Notes: generated by a model not told the origin, from the letters alone. Positions 1-9,612 are shown, counted from the stretch's first letter. The stretch is 64,000 nucleotides of DNA from Candidatus Lindowbacteria bacterium RIFCSPLOWO2_12_FULL_62_27 (GCA_001784175.1 MFPR01000043.1:1-64000); one strand, 5' to 3'. A program made the numbers and translations.

Positions 1-60
1 CGTCGATTCTGCAAAGCCCGCAGACGCTGGAAATCCCTCTCCCGCTTCCAAACGTCGTGA

Positions 61-408
61 AATTATCTTAGCGGGCATGAGTTTAAGGATGCGGCGATGG
101 ACAAGGCCGAATTCGGGCCCACCAAGGAGATCGACAAGCCGCACGATTGCGTAAGGGCCGTCGCCGAGGAGGAGAATTCCATCACGTTCGCCTCTCTGGC
201 ATTCAAGGAGCCGGGAACGAAATCGCTGGCGCTCAACAAGGTCGAGCCGACGAACAAGAACGTCAAGTCGGGGACCTACATCCTGTCGCGGCCGCTTGTG
301 CTCGTCGCCAAGACCCTGCCGAAGGGCGATCTCAAGAAGTTTTTCGATTTCATTCTCAGCAAGGACGGCCAGGCGATCGTCGCGAAAAATTTCGTGCCGG
401 TGAAATAG
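61..408 (+). pseudogene. PstS-like phosphate-binding protein, C-terminal remnant
   Basis: The frame ends in a segment typical of the C-terminus of periplasmic phosphate-binding proteins: a conserved VRAVAEEENSITFASLAF stretch, then SGTYILSRPLVLVAK and a final helix with FFDFILSKDGQAIV. PstS is the substrate-binding subunit of the PstSCAB importer. The frame is open only from position 61, because a TGA lies at 58-60. The upstream motif expected as R-E-x-S-G-x-x-E-F appears split: RRE is readable in frame 2 and SGHEFKD in frame 1. This suggests a frameshift rather than a short gene. The first ATG (97) would give 103 residues, about a third of a normal PstS. I read it as a broken gene, although the window edge hides its 5' part. 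Confidence 0.6.
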
Positions 409-420
409 TCCTGATCACTT

Positions 421-442
421 CCTCTCCCCGCAGGGGGAGAGG
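421..442. terminator. Hairpin after the pstS remnant
   Basis: A 9-bp perfect stem (421-429 paired with 434-442, 4-base loop) lies just after the PstS-like stop codon and before the chemotaxis operon. No T-tract follows, so its role as a terminator is inferred from position only. Confidence 0.4.
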
Positions 443-507
443 GGGGAAAGGCGCGGCGCGCAACGACTCCGAGCGGGTCGTGAACCGGGAAGGGAGATGA
501 TGTATCC

Positions 508-2028
508 ATGCTGCGATTTATCCGGAACCTGAAGGTTCGCGGGAAACTCATGCTCTTTACGGCGCTTTTCGTCGTCGCCTTCATGGCGGCCGTCGCCGGC
601 GCAGTCTACATGATCAACACGGTCAAGGTGGGCGGCGCGCTCTACGACGAAATTCGGATCTACAAGGACTCCATCGGGAATGTGGCGCTTCTCAAGTCCG
701 ACCTCAACGAAGTGCGCGGGTATCTTCTCGAGATGATCGGAGAGCGCGACAAGGACGCCCGGGAGTCGTGCCGGGGAAAAATCGACGAGATTGCGTCCCA
801 TGCGGACGCGCTCTTCGAGGAGGTCCTGAAGGTCGTCCGAGCGGAGGACGTGCGGACGGCGATCACCGACGCGCAGGGCACGTGGAACGATTTCAAGGAG
901 TCGATGAACGGCGAAGTCATCCCGGCCTTGGCGGCGGGCCGGGAGGACGAGGCGCGCGAACTTGCGGGCGGCGCGCTCAAGATGCGATACAACCGGTTCA
1001 TCGAGCAGTCCGGCGGTGCGGCGGACGTGTTGGGTCTCAAGATCGCGGAGCTTGAGGAGAACGCCGTCGGGAGCGTCCGCCGGAATCTGATCCTGCTCGG
1101 CGCCGTCTGCGGGGTCATCCTCGTCGTTCTGTTCGCCCTCGCGGTCGGGATCATCCGCTCCATCACGGGGCCGCTGGGCAAGGCGATCGGGATTGTGCAG
1201 AAGAACGCGATGGAGGTCGGGTCGTCCTCGTCCGAGATTTTAAGCTGCGGCCAGCAGATGGATGTGACGGTGAAGGACCAGGCGCGCAAGATCGGGGACG
1301 CGTCGGCGGCGATTTCCGAAATGACGACCTCCATCGGCGAAGTGGCGAACCACGCCGGGCAGGTCCGGGAGAAGACCAACACGGCCAAATCCGCCGCGGA
1401 GGAGGGCGTCCAGAACGTTCAGGCGGTGGTGGTCGGCATGGACCGCATTCAGACGATCATCCGCGAGACCGGCGCCAAGGCCGGAGCGCTGGGAGAAAGT
1501 GGCCGGAAGATCGGCAAGATCGTCGAGGTGATCACCCAGATCGCCGAGCAGACGTCGCTTCTGGCGCTCAACGCCGCCATCGAGGCCGCCCGGGCCGGCG
1601 AGCACGGCCGGGGATTCGCGGTGGTGGCCGACGAAGTCTCCAAGCTGGCCGAGCGGGTCGGGCGAAGCGCCAAGGAGATCGAGGGACTGATCACGGCCAT
1701 TCAGGACGAGACGGCGGCGGCTGCGCGAACGACCGAGTCGGCCGCGGAGGAGGTCAACACACAGGTGGCGGCCGTCCATCACACCGGCGAGGCGCTGTCG
1801 AACATCAATAAGGTCATCCTGAACGTGTCGGACATGGTCAACGCCATCGCCGCCGCCATGTCGGAACAGTCGAAGGCCACGGCCGAGATCCAGCGCGCCA
1901 CCGAAGCCATCAACCAGTCCGGCAAGGAAAGCGTCGCCGCGTCGGAACAGCTCGTGAAGGAGGGCCGGGGCATGGCCGAGAAGTCCCAGGCCATGGCGGC
2001 CGCCATCGGGCTTCTCGAGAAACTCTGA
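508..2028 (+). CDS. Methyl-accepting chemotaxis protein
   Basis: A 506-residue transmembrane chemoreceptor. A first membrane helix lies at about residues 14-36, a helical sensor region of about 155 residues follows, and a second membrane helix at about 192-215 ends with IIRSITGP. The cytoplasmic signalling coiled coil carries the family tip in the sequence [20 protein letters not shown] followed by [16 protein letters not shown]. The HAMP region is short and poorly matched. The C-terminus (LLEKL) lacks a CheR-docking pentapeptide. An AGGGAG ribosome site precedes the ATG. It is the first gene of the chemotaxis operon, and its sensed ligand cannot be read from the sequence. Confidence 0.95.
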   Translation: MLRFIRNLKVRGKLMLFTALFVVAFMAAVAGAVYMINTVKVGGALYDEIRIYKDSIGNVALLKSDLNEVRGYLLEMIGERDKDARESCRGKIDEIASHADALFEEVLKVVRAEDVRTAITDAQGTWNDFKESMNGEVIPALAAGREDEARELAGGALKMRYNRFIEQSGGAADVLGLKIAELEENAVGSVRRNLILLGAVCGVILVVLFALAVGIIRSITGPLGKAIGIVQKNAMEVGSSSSEILSCGQQMDVTVKDQARKIGDASAAISEMTTSIGEVANHAGQVREKTNTAKSAAEEGVQNVQAVVVGMDRIQTIIRETGAKAGALGESGRKIGKIVEVITQIAEQTSLLALNAAIEAARAGEHGRGFAVVADEVSKLAERVGRSAKEIEGLITAIQDETAAAARTTESAAEEVNTQVAAVHHTGEALSNINKVILNVSDMVNAIAAAMSEQSKATAEIQRATEAINQSGKESVAASEQLVKEGRGMAEKSQAMAAAIGLLEKL

Positions 2029-2044
2029 TGCGCGCAACACGGCG

Positions 2045-3100
2045 ATGAAACCGATCAAGGTCCTGATCGTCGACGACTCGGCCTTCATGCGCAAATTCCT
2101 CGCCGAGGCGCTGCTGGACGATCCGGCCATCGAAGTGGCGGGGCACGCCCGCACCGGCAAGGAAGCGCTCGACAAGGTGACGGCCGACATCGATGTCGTC
2201 ACGATGGACATTGAAATGCCGGACATGGACGGCCTCGCGGCCGTCCGCCGCATCCGGGAACGGAAACTCCCGTGCCGCATCATCATGGTTTCCGCGCTGA
2301 CCGACGTGGGCGCGGACACGACCCTGCAGGCGCTCAAAGCCGGGGCGGAGGAGTTCATCCTGAAGCCCCGGGAAATGACGCCCCCGGTCGCCGCGGCCTT
2401 CCGGCAGGATCTGACGTACAAGATCCGGGAACTGGGCGTGCGGCGCCGCCTGGTCGCTGCGGCCAAAGATATGCCGCGGGCCGCCAGCATGGCCGCGAGG
2501 CTGGAACGGGTCCACATCGATCTCGTCGTCATCGGCGCGTCCACCGGCGGCCCCTCCGCCCTTCGGACCATTCTTTCGGAAATCCCCGCCGATTTCCCCG
2601 TCCCCATCGCCATCGCCCAGCACATGCCGCCGCTTTTCACCGCCCATCTGGCGGCCGACCTGTCGAGCGCCGCCAAAGTCAAGGTCATTGAAGCGCGCGA
2701 GGGGATGTACCTTTCGGCGGGGACAGCGGTGGTGGCGCCCGGCGGGAGCAACCTGAAACTCCTCCGCAGGAACGCCGGATTCAAATGCACGCTCGACAAG
2801 CCCGACAACGGCATCCAGCCGGTCCCGTCGGTCGACGCGCTCTTTCAAAGCCTCGCTCAGGCGGCCGACCAGGTTCTGGCGGTGATTCTGACCGGCATCG
2901 GCAGTGACGGCGCCGCGGGGATGCTGGAACTCAAGCGGCAGGGCGCGATCACCGTTGCCCAGGACGCCTCGACCAGCGTCGTCTACGGCATGCCGCGCGC
3001 CGCGCTGGAAAAAGGAGGGGTCGACGAAGTCGTTGTCCTCCCGCGCATCGCGGAGCGTCTGATCGCCTACGTGGGGGCCACGCGCCGATGCAACTCGTGA
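2045..3100 (+). CDS. cheB: CheB, chemotaxis protein-glutamate methylesterase
   Basis: A 351-residue two-domain protein. The N-terminal receiver has DD near residue 10 and phospho-acceptor Asp55 in VTMDIEMPDMDG. The C-terminal methylesterase has the catalytic triad visible as Ser166 (GASTGG), His193 (AQHMPP) and Asp288 (GSDGAAGM). It removes methyl groups from chemoreceptor glutamates, opposing CheR, when phosphorylated by CheA. It lies 16 bases after the MCP gene and overlaps cheW by 13 bases, so it is part of the same operon. Confidence 0.97.
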   Translation: MKPIKVLIVDDSAFMRKFLAEALLDDPAIEVAGHARTGKEALDKVTADIDVVTMDIEMPDMDGLAAVRRIRERKLPCRIIMVSALTDVGADTTLQALKAGAEEFILKPREMTPPVAAAFRQDLTYKIRELGVRRRLVAAAKDMPRAASMAARLERVHIDLVVIGASTGGPSALRTILSEIPADFPVPIAIAQHMPPLFTAHLAADLSSAAKVKVIEAREGMYLSAGTAVVAPGGSNLKLLRRNAGFKCTLDKPDNGIQPVPSVDALFQSLAQAADQVLAVILTGIGSDGAAGMLELKRQGAITVAQDASTSVVYGMPRAALEKGGVDEVVVLPRIAERLIAYVGATRRCNS

Positions 3101-3555
3101 CGTTCCGGGTCGGCCGCGAGCGATACGGCCTGGACATCATGGCCATTCAGGAGATCATCATTCCCGAGGAGATCACGACCCTGCCGAATCTGCCCGATTT
3201 CATCGAAGGCATCGTCAATCTGCGCGGCTCGATTTTCCCCATCGTGGATATGCGCAAAAGATTCAAAACGGCTGATCCCGATCCGGCGGGCCGGGTGTTG
3301 ATCACCGAGGTGGAAGGTTCTCCCATCGGCCTGCGCGTCGATGGGGTGGATCGGGTGATCCGTGTGGACGAGGAGTCGATGCGTCGCCCGCCGGCCGTCC
3401 TCGCAGGTCTTGGCGCCCGGTTTGTCCGCGCCGTCTGCGAGACGCCCCGGGGACTCATCCTCATGCTTGACCTCGGAAAACTTCTCGACTCGGGCGAAGT
3501 GACCGCGCTTGCAACGTCAGGGGTTGGAGGGACAGCAGATGGCCGCGCCGGTTGA
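3088..3555 (+). CDS. cheW: CheW-like coupling protein 1
   Basis: A 155-residue single-domain CheW fold: the opening FRVGRERYGLDI, PDFIEGIVNLRGSIFPIVDM, a variable middle, and a C-terminal LILMLDLGKLLD. It links receptors to the histidine kinase CheA. Its 5' end overlaps cheB by 13 bases and its 3' end overlaps the next cheW. The tail after about residue 135 is not conserved. Confidence 0.93.
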   Translation: MQLVTFRVGRERYGLDIMAIQEIIIPEEITTLPNLPDFIEGIVNLRGSIFPIVDMRKRFKTADPDPAGRVLITEVEGSPIGLRVDGVDRVIRVDEESMRRPPAVLAGLGARFVRAVCETPRGLILMLDLGKLLDSGEVTALATSGVGGTADGRAG

Positions 3556-4027
3556 GAAGGCCGTGTCGAAGGAGACGGCCAGGAAACAGATTCTGGAATT
3601 TGTCCTGCGCGGCCAGCGATACGGCATGGACATCCAGTCCGTCGTCGAGGTTATCGCCTCGCAGGCGGCCACCCCGGTCTTTCACACGCCGCCCTACGTC
3701 CTCGGCGTCATGAATCTCCGGGGCGTCGTCGTCTGCCTCTTTGAAACCGCCTGGTTCTTCGACCTGCCGCCGGCCGCGCCGACCCCGAAAACCCGCATTC
3801 TCGTCATGCGGTCGAACGAATCGGGCGCGGAGCAGGAGGCCGGATTCGTCGTCGACGAGGTCCTCGGCGCCCGCTGGATCGAAACGCGCTCTCTCTATCC
3901 GGCCCCGCCCACCCTGGCGGGATCGATCCGGGAATATATCACAGGCGTGATCGAGGAGGCGGGTGGGCCCCTCATCCTGCTCTCGGCCGACAAGATCTTC
4001 GTCTCCGAAAAGGTCGCCGGGTTATGA
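3539..4027 (+). CDS. cheW: CheW-like coupling protein 2
   Basis: A second CheW-domain protein of 162 residues (LEFVLRGQRYGMDIQSV, VLGVMNLRGVVVCLFE). I place the start at the ATG at 3539 because a perfect GGAGG lies 8 bases upstream; the longer frame would begin with a TTG at 3509 that has no ribosome site. It overlaps cheW1 by 17 bases and cheR by 4. The usual glycine-rich purpose line is less conserved than in CheW1, so the two copies may couple different receptors or the CheR/CheA partners. Confidence 0.9.
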   Translation: MAAPVEKAVSKETARKQILEFVLRGQRYGMDIQSVVEVIASQAATPVFHTPPYVLGVMNLRGVVVCLFETAWFFDLPPAAPTPKTRILVMRSNESGAEQEAGFVVDEVLGARWIETRSLYPAPPTLAGSIREYITGVIEEAGGPLILLSADKIFVSEKVAGL

Positions 4028-5793
4028 ACGGGACGGCGATGGTGGCCGACTCGGACTTGCGCAAATTCGCCGCGCTGATCCGCCAGAAGACGGGCATGGT
4101 GATGGACGAGGTCCGGCGGAAAATTCTCGAAACCCGCCTCGAGGAGCGAATCCGCGCGCTCGCCCTGCCGGGTCCCGCCGAGTATTACGATCTGATCTGG
4201 TTCGGCGGGGAGGGGCCGGCGGAACTCAAGGAACTGATCGACGCGATGCTGATCAATGAGACCCTCTTCTACCGCAATAACCCCCAGATGGAGATTTTGG
4301 AGAAGGACGTGTTCCCGGCCCTGATCCGGCGGCGGATTTCAGATGCAAGCGCGGAACCCATCCGAGTCTGGAGCGCCGGCTGTTCGACGGGCGCCGAAGC
4401 CTTCAGCGTCGTCATGGCATTCGAGGAAGCCCGGACCGCGATCGGCCTCGCCGCCGGCGGCGTCGCCGTCTCAGTGCTCGGAACGGACATCAGCACCCGG
4501 GCGCTCGCCGCAGCTGTGGAGGCCGTCTATTCGCCCCGGCCGGTCGAAAACGCGCCGCCACCCATCGTCTCGCGATATTTCACCCGCGAAAAGACCGGAT
4601 ACCGGGTGGCGGATTCGGTCCGGCGGCCAGTGTCGTTCCGCCGGCACAATCTTCTCGACAGCGCCTATCCGGAAGGATTCGACCTGATTTTCTGCCGGAA
4701 CGTCATGATCTATTTCGATGCCGAGACGCGGGAAAAGGTCGTCGAAAAATTCTACCGCGCGCTCAACCCCGACGGCTTCATTTTCATCGGCCACACCGAG
4801 ACCCTTCTGGACTGGCCGGAATTTTTCCGTCCCCGGCACAGCGTCGACGCCATTTATTACGAGAAATGGTCGACCGACCGCCGCGCCGCCGCGGCAGCGC
4901 GCGGCACCATCGCGCCTGCCGCGCCGGATCGCCGGCGGCCCGTCGAGGAGAAATCGCCCCCCGCGGTTTCCGTTGAAGAAAGGCCGCTCACGTTTGCCGG
5001 GCATACTGCGGCCTGCGAGCTGGCGGTCAAGGGCGTTCTGGACGCCAACTGCCCGCGCGATGTTTTCAAGGAACGCATGTTGCTCTTTCTGGCCAAACGG
5101 GCGGACGTCAAGGTCATTGATCTTGCTGATGTGCCGTTTGTTTCCAATGAGTTCATCCGGGTTCTCCGGCAGGCCCTGGCCGTGATGAAATCGGAGGGCG
5201 TTCAGCCTTTCATCGTCTGCCCGCCGGGAGACTTTTTGAAACATTTTCAGGCGGCGGCCCTGGACAAATTTTCCGCGCTGGTTGAGGACCGCGTCCATCT
5301 CCATCGGGAAATCACCGCGTCTCGGAAAAATTCAACCGCCGGCGTCCCCCCATCACCGATTCCGTTCCGGCCAACCGCGCCGCCCCAACCGGCGCGCCCT
5401 TCCTTCACGCCAAAAAAAGGGAGGGCGCATGTCGAGGCGCGTTGTGACAACGGCGAGGCCTGCGTGACGCTCGCCGGCTGTCTGGACAGCGCCGGGTGCG
5501 ACGCGGAGGGGCATTCCGACATCTCCGGCCAGATCAAACAGGCAGTCGCCGGCGTCTTCCGGAAGATGCAGGATCGGCCGGCCGGCCGGCGGGCCGTCCA
5601 GGTCCGGATTGAAAACGCGACCTGCGTCTCTTCCGACATCGTCACACTCCTTTCCCGCGCGGCCGTTCTCGCCCGGGAATACGGCCTGCCCTTTCGGGTG
5701 GTCGTGGACGACGAAAAAATCCTCCGGTTCGTCGCGCGCCATCTTTCGCGCGCGGACTTGGCCTTCAAACTGGAATATGATCGAAGACCCTGA
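4024..5793 (+). CDS. cheR: CheR methyltransferase with two C-terminal STAS-like domains
   Basis: 589 residues. Residues 1-285 form a normal CheR: an N-terminal helical domain, then the SAM-binding fold with VWSAGCSTGAEAFS, GTDIS and FCRNVMIYFD, ending in GHTETL. It methylates receptor glutamates using SAM. After a linker, two regions of about 100 residues (about 325-425 and 470-589) look like STAS/anti-sigma-antagonist folds, with ADVKVIDLADVPFVSNEFIRV and the TLAGCLDSAG...DIVTLLSRAAVLAREYG pattern. These extensions are not part of ordinary CheR (about 270-290 residues). Their assignment is by pattern only. The stop overlaps the cheA start region. Confidence 0.9.
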   Translation: MNGTAMVADSDLRKFAALIRQKTGMVMDEVRRKILETRLEERIRALALPGPAEYYDLIWFGGEGPAELKELIDAMLINETLFYRNNPQMEILEKDVFPALIRRRISDASAEPIRVWSAGCSTGAEAFSVVMAFEEARTAIGLAAGGVAVSVLGTDISTRALAAAVEAVYSPRPVENAPPPIVSRYFTREKTGYRVADSVRRPVSFRRHNLLDSAYPEGFDLIFCRNVMIYFDAETREKVVEKFYRALNPDGFIFIGHTETLLDWPEFFRPRHSVDAIYYEKWSTDRRAAAAARGTIAPAAPDRRRPVEEKSPPAVSVEERPLTFAGHTAACELAVKGVLDANCPRDVFKERMLLFLAKRADVKVIDLADVPFVSNEFIRVLRQALAVMKSEGVQPFIVCPPGDFLKHFQAAALDKFSALVEDRVHLHREITASRKNSTAGVPPSPIPFRPTAPPQPARPSFTPKKGRAHVEARCDNGEACVTLAGCLDSAGCDAEGHSDISGQIKQAVAGVFRKMQDRPAGRRAVQVRIENATCVSSDIVTLLSRAAVLAREYGLPFRVVVDDEKILRFVARHLSRADLAFKLEYDRRP

Positions 5794-8479
5794 AGTTCTG
5801 AGCACGTTTCTGGACGAGGCCGACGAGCGCATCCAGTCCGTGACGGACCACCTTCTGGCCGTCGAAAAAAGCGGGGAACTCTCCAAAGACCGCGCCGAAC
5901 ACCTTCAGCGCACCCTCCACAACCTGAAAGGCGCCGGCCGGATGATCGGCCTGACGCACTTCCAGAATCTGGTCCACACGATGGAGGGACTCGTCAAAGC
6001 CGCGGGGACGGGATTGGACCCGGCGGAATTGGTCCAGCTTCTCCTCGAAGGCGCGGACGAAATCCGCATCGTCTGCGGGTCCATGCGCGCCGCCAGCCGG
6101 CCGCTCGATCCGCCGGAACTGGACACCGTCAACGACAAATTGGCGCTGTTTCTACCCGCCGAACAGCCCCCGGAACCGGTAGAGGCGTCAGAACCTCCGC
6201 ACCTCCACACCGGCGCACCGCTTCCGATCGACCATCATTACGATCCGGCGGAGGCCGGCATCATGTTGGACGATTTCTTGGCCGAGGCGGATGAGATGTT
6301 GGAGACTTTGCAGAATGCCTGCCTGGCCCTCGAAAAATCGCCCTCGCTCGGCGAAATCAACAACGTCTTTCGCGTCGCCCACACCCTCAAAGGCTCCTCC
6401 GGCATCATCAATCTCAAGGCCATGAACGAACTCACGCACAGCCTCGAGGAACTTCTCGACGGCGCGCGCAAAGGCGAGCGGGAAATCACGCGCGAATGGG
6501 TCGACCTGCTCCTCGCCGCGCTCGACGAGCTGTCGGTAATCCTCAAAAAACTCAAAACGAAGCGGGAGTTCGACCACGACATCGGCCCCATGATCGGCCG
6601 GATCGAGGCTTTGAAAGAGGGAAGGCCGATAAACGCGGCGCGGGCAGACACGCCGGGGGCGTCTCAGCCCGCCGCCCATGAGTCCGATCCGCCCAAACCC
6701 GCCGCGTCGGAAGGCGCGGCCCAATCCATCCGGGTGGACATCGTCAAGCTGGACAAGGTGATCAATCTGGTGGGGGAACTCGCCATCGCCAAAATCAGGT
6801 TCGACCAGCGCATCCATGAGGCGGAGTCCTTGAAGGACGAGCTGGCCCGGGTGGCGCGGGCCGTCCGCGGCGAATTCGACGCCGCCAAGGTCCGGTCCGA
6901 CATCGAGCTTCTCGACGCGACGTTTCTGGAAACCCTCGAGGACCAGCGCCGCGCCTCGGAGGACCTTCAGCGCATCTCGGGCGAGCTTCAGGAGGCCGTC
7001 ATGCGCACGCGCATGGTCCCCGTCGCCCAGGTGCTCAACAAATTCCCGCGCATGGCGCGCGACATCTCGAAGGCGCAGAACAAGACGGTCAATCTCTCGA
7101 TCAGCGGCGAGGAGACGGAGATGGACAAGACCGTTGTCGAGCGCATCGGCGACCCGCTCATGCACCTCGTCCGAAACGCCATCGACCACGGCATCGAGTC
7201 CCCGGCGGAACGCCGCCGCGCGGGCAAGCCGGAGGCCGGAAGCGTCTCCATCCGCGCCTGCTATCAGGGCGACCAGGTGGTCATTGAAGTCTCGGACGAC
7301 GGCGGCGGCATCCGGCGGCAGAAGGTCCTGGCCGCGGCCGTCGAAAAGGGGCTCCTGACGAGGGAGGAGGCCGAGGTGATGACGCCCGCGGCCGCCCTCG
7401 ACCTCATTTTCAAGCCGGGCCTGTCGACCGCCGACAAAGTCACCGACATTTCCGGCCGGGGCGTCGGCATGGACGTCGTGCGCGACAGCATCGCCAAACT
7501 CAAGGGCGTCGTCAGCGTCCATTCCGAGGAGGGCAAAGGCTCGACGTTCACGGTGAAACTGCCGCTCACGCTGGCCATCATTCAGGTGCTGATGGTGAAA
7601 GCCGGGGGCCGGCGGCTCGCGATGCCGCTGGCGGCCGTGCAGGAGTCGCTTCTCGTCGAGTCGAAGGACATTCATTCCATCGGCCCCAGGGAGACGTTCA
7701 ATCTGCGGGGCGAAGCCATGTCGCTTGTTCGTCTGGCCGACATGCTCGGAGACGCGGGCCATGCATGGTCGGGCGGAAGTTCCGTGCGGCACATCGTGGT
7801 GGCGACCAGCGGCCGGGAGAAGGTGGGCCTGGAGGTGGACGCCTTTGAAGGAAAACGCGAGGTGGTGATCAAGACTCTGGGCACGGTCTTAAAGCGCGTC
7901 CGGTTCGCCGCGGGCACGACCATCATGGGCGACGGGAGTCTGGTGTTGATCGCCGATCTGCACGAGATCGTTCGCGCATCGAAGGAGATGGAGGCGGTGT
8001 CGATGGCGCGCCGGATCGTCGACAAAGCGCCGATGGCGAAGGACGCGGCTCGGGACAAGACAGTGGAACCGCCGGCCGGTGCGGCGCCGCCGCGAACATT
8101 TCGCGCGTCCCTCCTCCTCGTCGACGACTCCCCGACGGTCCTCCAGCTCCTTTCGCCCGGCATCGAAAGCGGCGGTATCCGGGTGTTCAAGGCATTGGAC
8201 GGCAGGCAGGCGCTGGAGATTCTGAAAAAGGAAAAGATCGACGCGATCGCCACCGACGTCGCGATGCCCCAGATGGACGGATACGAGCTTTGCCGCCGCG
8301 TGCGCAAAATGCCCGGCAAGGACGCGATGCCGGTCATCCTTTTCTCGGCCAAGGGCGAGAAGATGGACAAAATCCGGGGATTCGACGCCGGCGCCGACGA
8401 CTACTTCGTCAAACCCTTCGAGCCTTCCGCCATCGTGGCCAAATTGGAGAGCATGCTCCGGCTGGTACAAAGCAAATGA
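5777..8479 (+). CDS. cheA: Hybrid CheA histidine kinase (HPt-HPt-kinase-CheW-receiver)
   Basis: 900 residues starting at the ATG at 5777; upstream codons in this frame lie inside cheR and look like shadow sequence. Two HPt domains carry His48 (HNLKGAG) and His202 (HTLKGSSG). The ATPase domain has its N-box HLVRNAIDHGIE near residue 463, DDGGGI near 508 and GRGVGMDVV near 561. A CheW-like domain covers about 600-735. A C-terminal receiver has acceptor Asp827 (ATDVAMPQMDG). It autophosphorylates and feeds CheB, CheY-like and its own receiver. The fused receiver and doubled HPt suggest a phosphorelay or phosphate sink. It overlaps cheR by 17 bases and the next gene by 4 (ATGA). Confidence 0.95.
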   Translation: MIEDPEVLSTFLDEADERIQSVTDHLLAVEKSGELSKDRAEHLQRTLHNLKGAGRMIGLTHFQNLVHTMEGLVKAAGTGLDPAELVQLLLEGADEIRIVCGSMRAASRPLDPPELDTVNDKLALFLPAEQPPEPVEASEPPHLHTGAPLPIDHHYDPAEAGIMLDDFLAEADEMLETLQNACLALEKSPSLGEINNVFRVAHTLKGSSGIINLKAMNELTHSLEELLDGARKGEREITREWVDLLLAALDELSVILKKLKTKREFDHDIGPMIGRIEALKEGRPINAARADTPGASQPAAHESDPPKPAASEGAAQSIRVDIVKLDKVINLVGELAIAKIRFDQRIHEAESLKDELARVARAVRGEFDAAKVRSDIELLDATFLETLEDQRRASEDLQRISGELQEAVMRTRMVPVAQVLNKFPRMARDISKAQNKTVNLSISGEETEMDKTVVERIGDPLMHLVRNAIDHGIESPAERRRAGKPEAGSVSIRACYQGDQVVIEVSDDGGGIRRQKVLAAAVEKGLLTREEAEVMTPAAALDLIFKPGLSTADKVTDISGRGVGMDVVRDSIAKLKGVVSVHSEEGKGSTFTVKLPLTLAIIQVLMVKAGGRRLAMPLAAVQESLLVESKDIHSIGPRETFNLRGEAMSLVRLADMLGDAGHAWSGGSSVRHIVVATSGREKVGLEVDAFEGKREVVIKTLGTVLKRVRFAAGTTIMGDGSLVLIADLHEIVRASKEMEAVSMARRIVDKAPMAKDAARDKTVEPPAGAAPPRTFRASLLLVDDSPTVLQLLSPGIESGGIRVFKALDGRQALEILKKEKIDAIATDVAMPQMDGYELCRRVRKMPGKDAMPVILFSAKGEKMDKIRGFDAGADDYFVKPFEPSAIVAKLESMLRLVQSK

Positions 8480-9612
8480 AAGTACTCATTGTCGACGACA
8501 GCCGCCTCACGCGGCAGGTCATCCGAAAAACGCTGGGTGGGGAATTCGAAGTCGTCGAGGCGGCGGACGGCCCTTCGGCCATTGCGCAACTTGCCTCATG
8601 GCCGGACTTGGTGCTTCTTGCCAATACCCTCATGGACGGCAGCGGCTATTCGCTCTGCTCGTCTGTCCGTTCCCTCCACCAGGGAGGCGACATCCCCATC
8701 TTCCTCATGGGCGCATCCGCCGAGCCGACCGACTACGCGGCGGGCTTTGAAGCAGGCGCGTCCGGATATCTCACCAAGCCCTTCGAAAAAGAGGATCTCC
8801 TCAACCTCCTCATGCTCCTGTCCAGCCGCACGACCTTCGCGCGGGGCGCCACGGCCCTGGTCGTGGATGACTCCAAATCGGTGCGGGTCGTCCTGAAGAA
8901 GACCCTTCTCAACGCCGGATTCGAGGTCGTCGAGGCCGAAAACGGCCGGGAGGGACTCGACCGCCTGGGCCAGCAACGAATCGATGTCATCAGCCTCGAC
9001 TATGAAATGCCCGTCCTCGATGGGCTTGGATTCATGCGGAGCCTGAATAATACGGAGAGACTGGCCCGACCGCCCGTCCTCATGCTGACGTCACGCTCAG
9101 ACGAAGAGGCGCGTCAGCGTGCCGAATCCGCCGGCGTCGACGCCTTCCTGACCAAACCTTTTCAAACGGACCAATATTTGAAAACTCTCGTGGGGCTTGT
9201 CAGCCGCGCGGTCGATTACTCCGCCTACACCGTCTTTTTCGTCGATGACAGCGCCGTCACCCGGAAAAAGCTTGACCTTCTGCTCATCGGCAGGGGATTT
9301 CAGAGAAAAGGATTCGACTCCGGCGTGTCTCTGCTGAAATTTTTTGACGTCGGCGGCAGAGACGACATCCCCGACCTCATCCTGCTCGACCTTTTGATGC
9401 CGGGCATCGACGGCATCACCGTGCTGAAGAACCTCCGGGCGCGGGAGGGGCTGGGTCGCGTTCCCGTCGTCATGATTTCCGGCTACGGCAAGTCCACGGC
9501 GATCGTGGCGGCCCTGAACGCCGGCGCCAACGATTTCATCGTCAAGCCCTACAACGAGGACGAGGTCCTCGCGCGGATCAACATTCACCTGAAACCGAAG
9601 GAAATGGCCTGA
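8476..9612 (+). CDS. Triple-receiver response regulator
   Basis: 378 residues starting at the ATG of an ATGA overlap with cheA. It is made of three receiver domains (about 1-118, 128-246, 254-374) with no output domain. Receivers 2 and 3 keep the acceptor aspartate (ISLDYEMPVLDG and ILLDLLMPGIDG) and the KPF/KPY lysine. In receiver 1 the acceptor position is Ala49 (LVLLANTL), while its DD pair and KPF lysine remain, so it is probably unphosphorylatable. It most likely accepts phosphate from CheA and acts through protein contacts. Confidence 0.92.
   Translation: MKVLIVDDSRLTRQVIRKTLGGEFEVVEAADGPSAIAQLASWPDLVLLANTLMDGSGYSLCSSVRSLHQGGDIPIFLMGASAEPTDYAAGFEAGASGYLTKPFEKEDLLNLLMLLSSRTTFARGATALVVDDSKSVRVVLKKTLLNAGFEVVEAENGREGLDRLGQQRIDVISLDYEMPVLDGLGFMRSLNNTERLARPPVLMLTSRSDEEARQRAESAGVDAFLTKPFQTDQYLKTLVGLVSRAVDYSAYTVFFVDDSAVTRKKLDLLLIGRGFQRKGFDSGVSLLKFFDVGGRDDIPDLILLDLLMPGIDGITVLKNLRAREGLGRVPVVMISGYGKSTAIVAALNAGANDFIVKPYNEDEVLARINIHLKPKEMA

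Noticed and set aside
1240-2848. Long minus-strand frames opposite the MCP and cheB genes
   Set aside because: High-GC codon use creates long antisense frames here and elsewhere (for example 6188-7792, 40078-42708, 60286-62022). They lack ribosome sites and family motifs and mirror well-supported genes.
5609-5776. Longer N-terminus for CheA
   Set aside because: The extra 56 residues are out-of-frame cheR sequence with no coding character; the ATG at 5777 starts a typical HPt domain.
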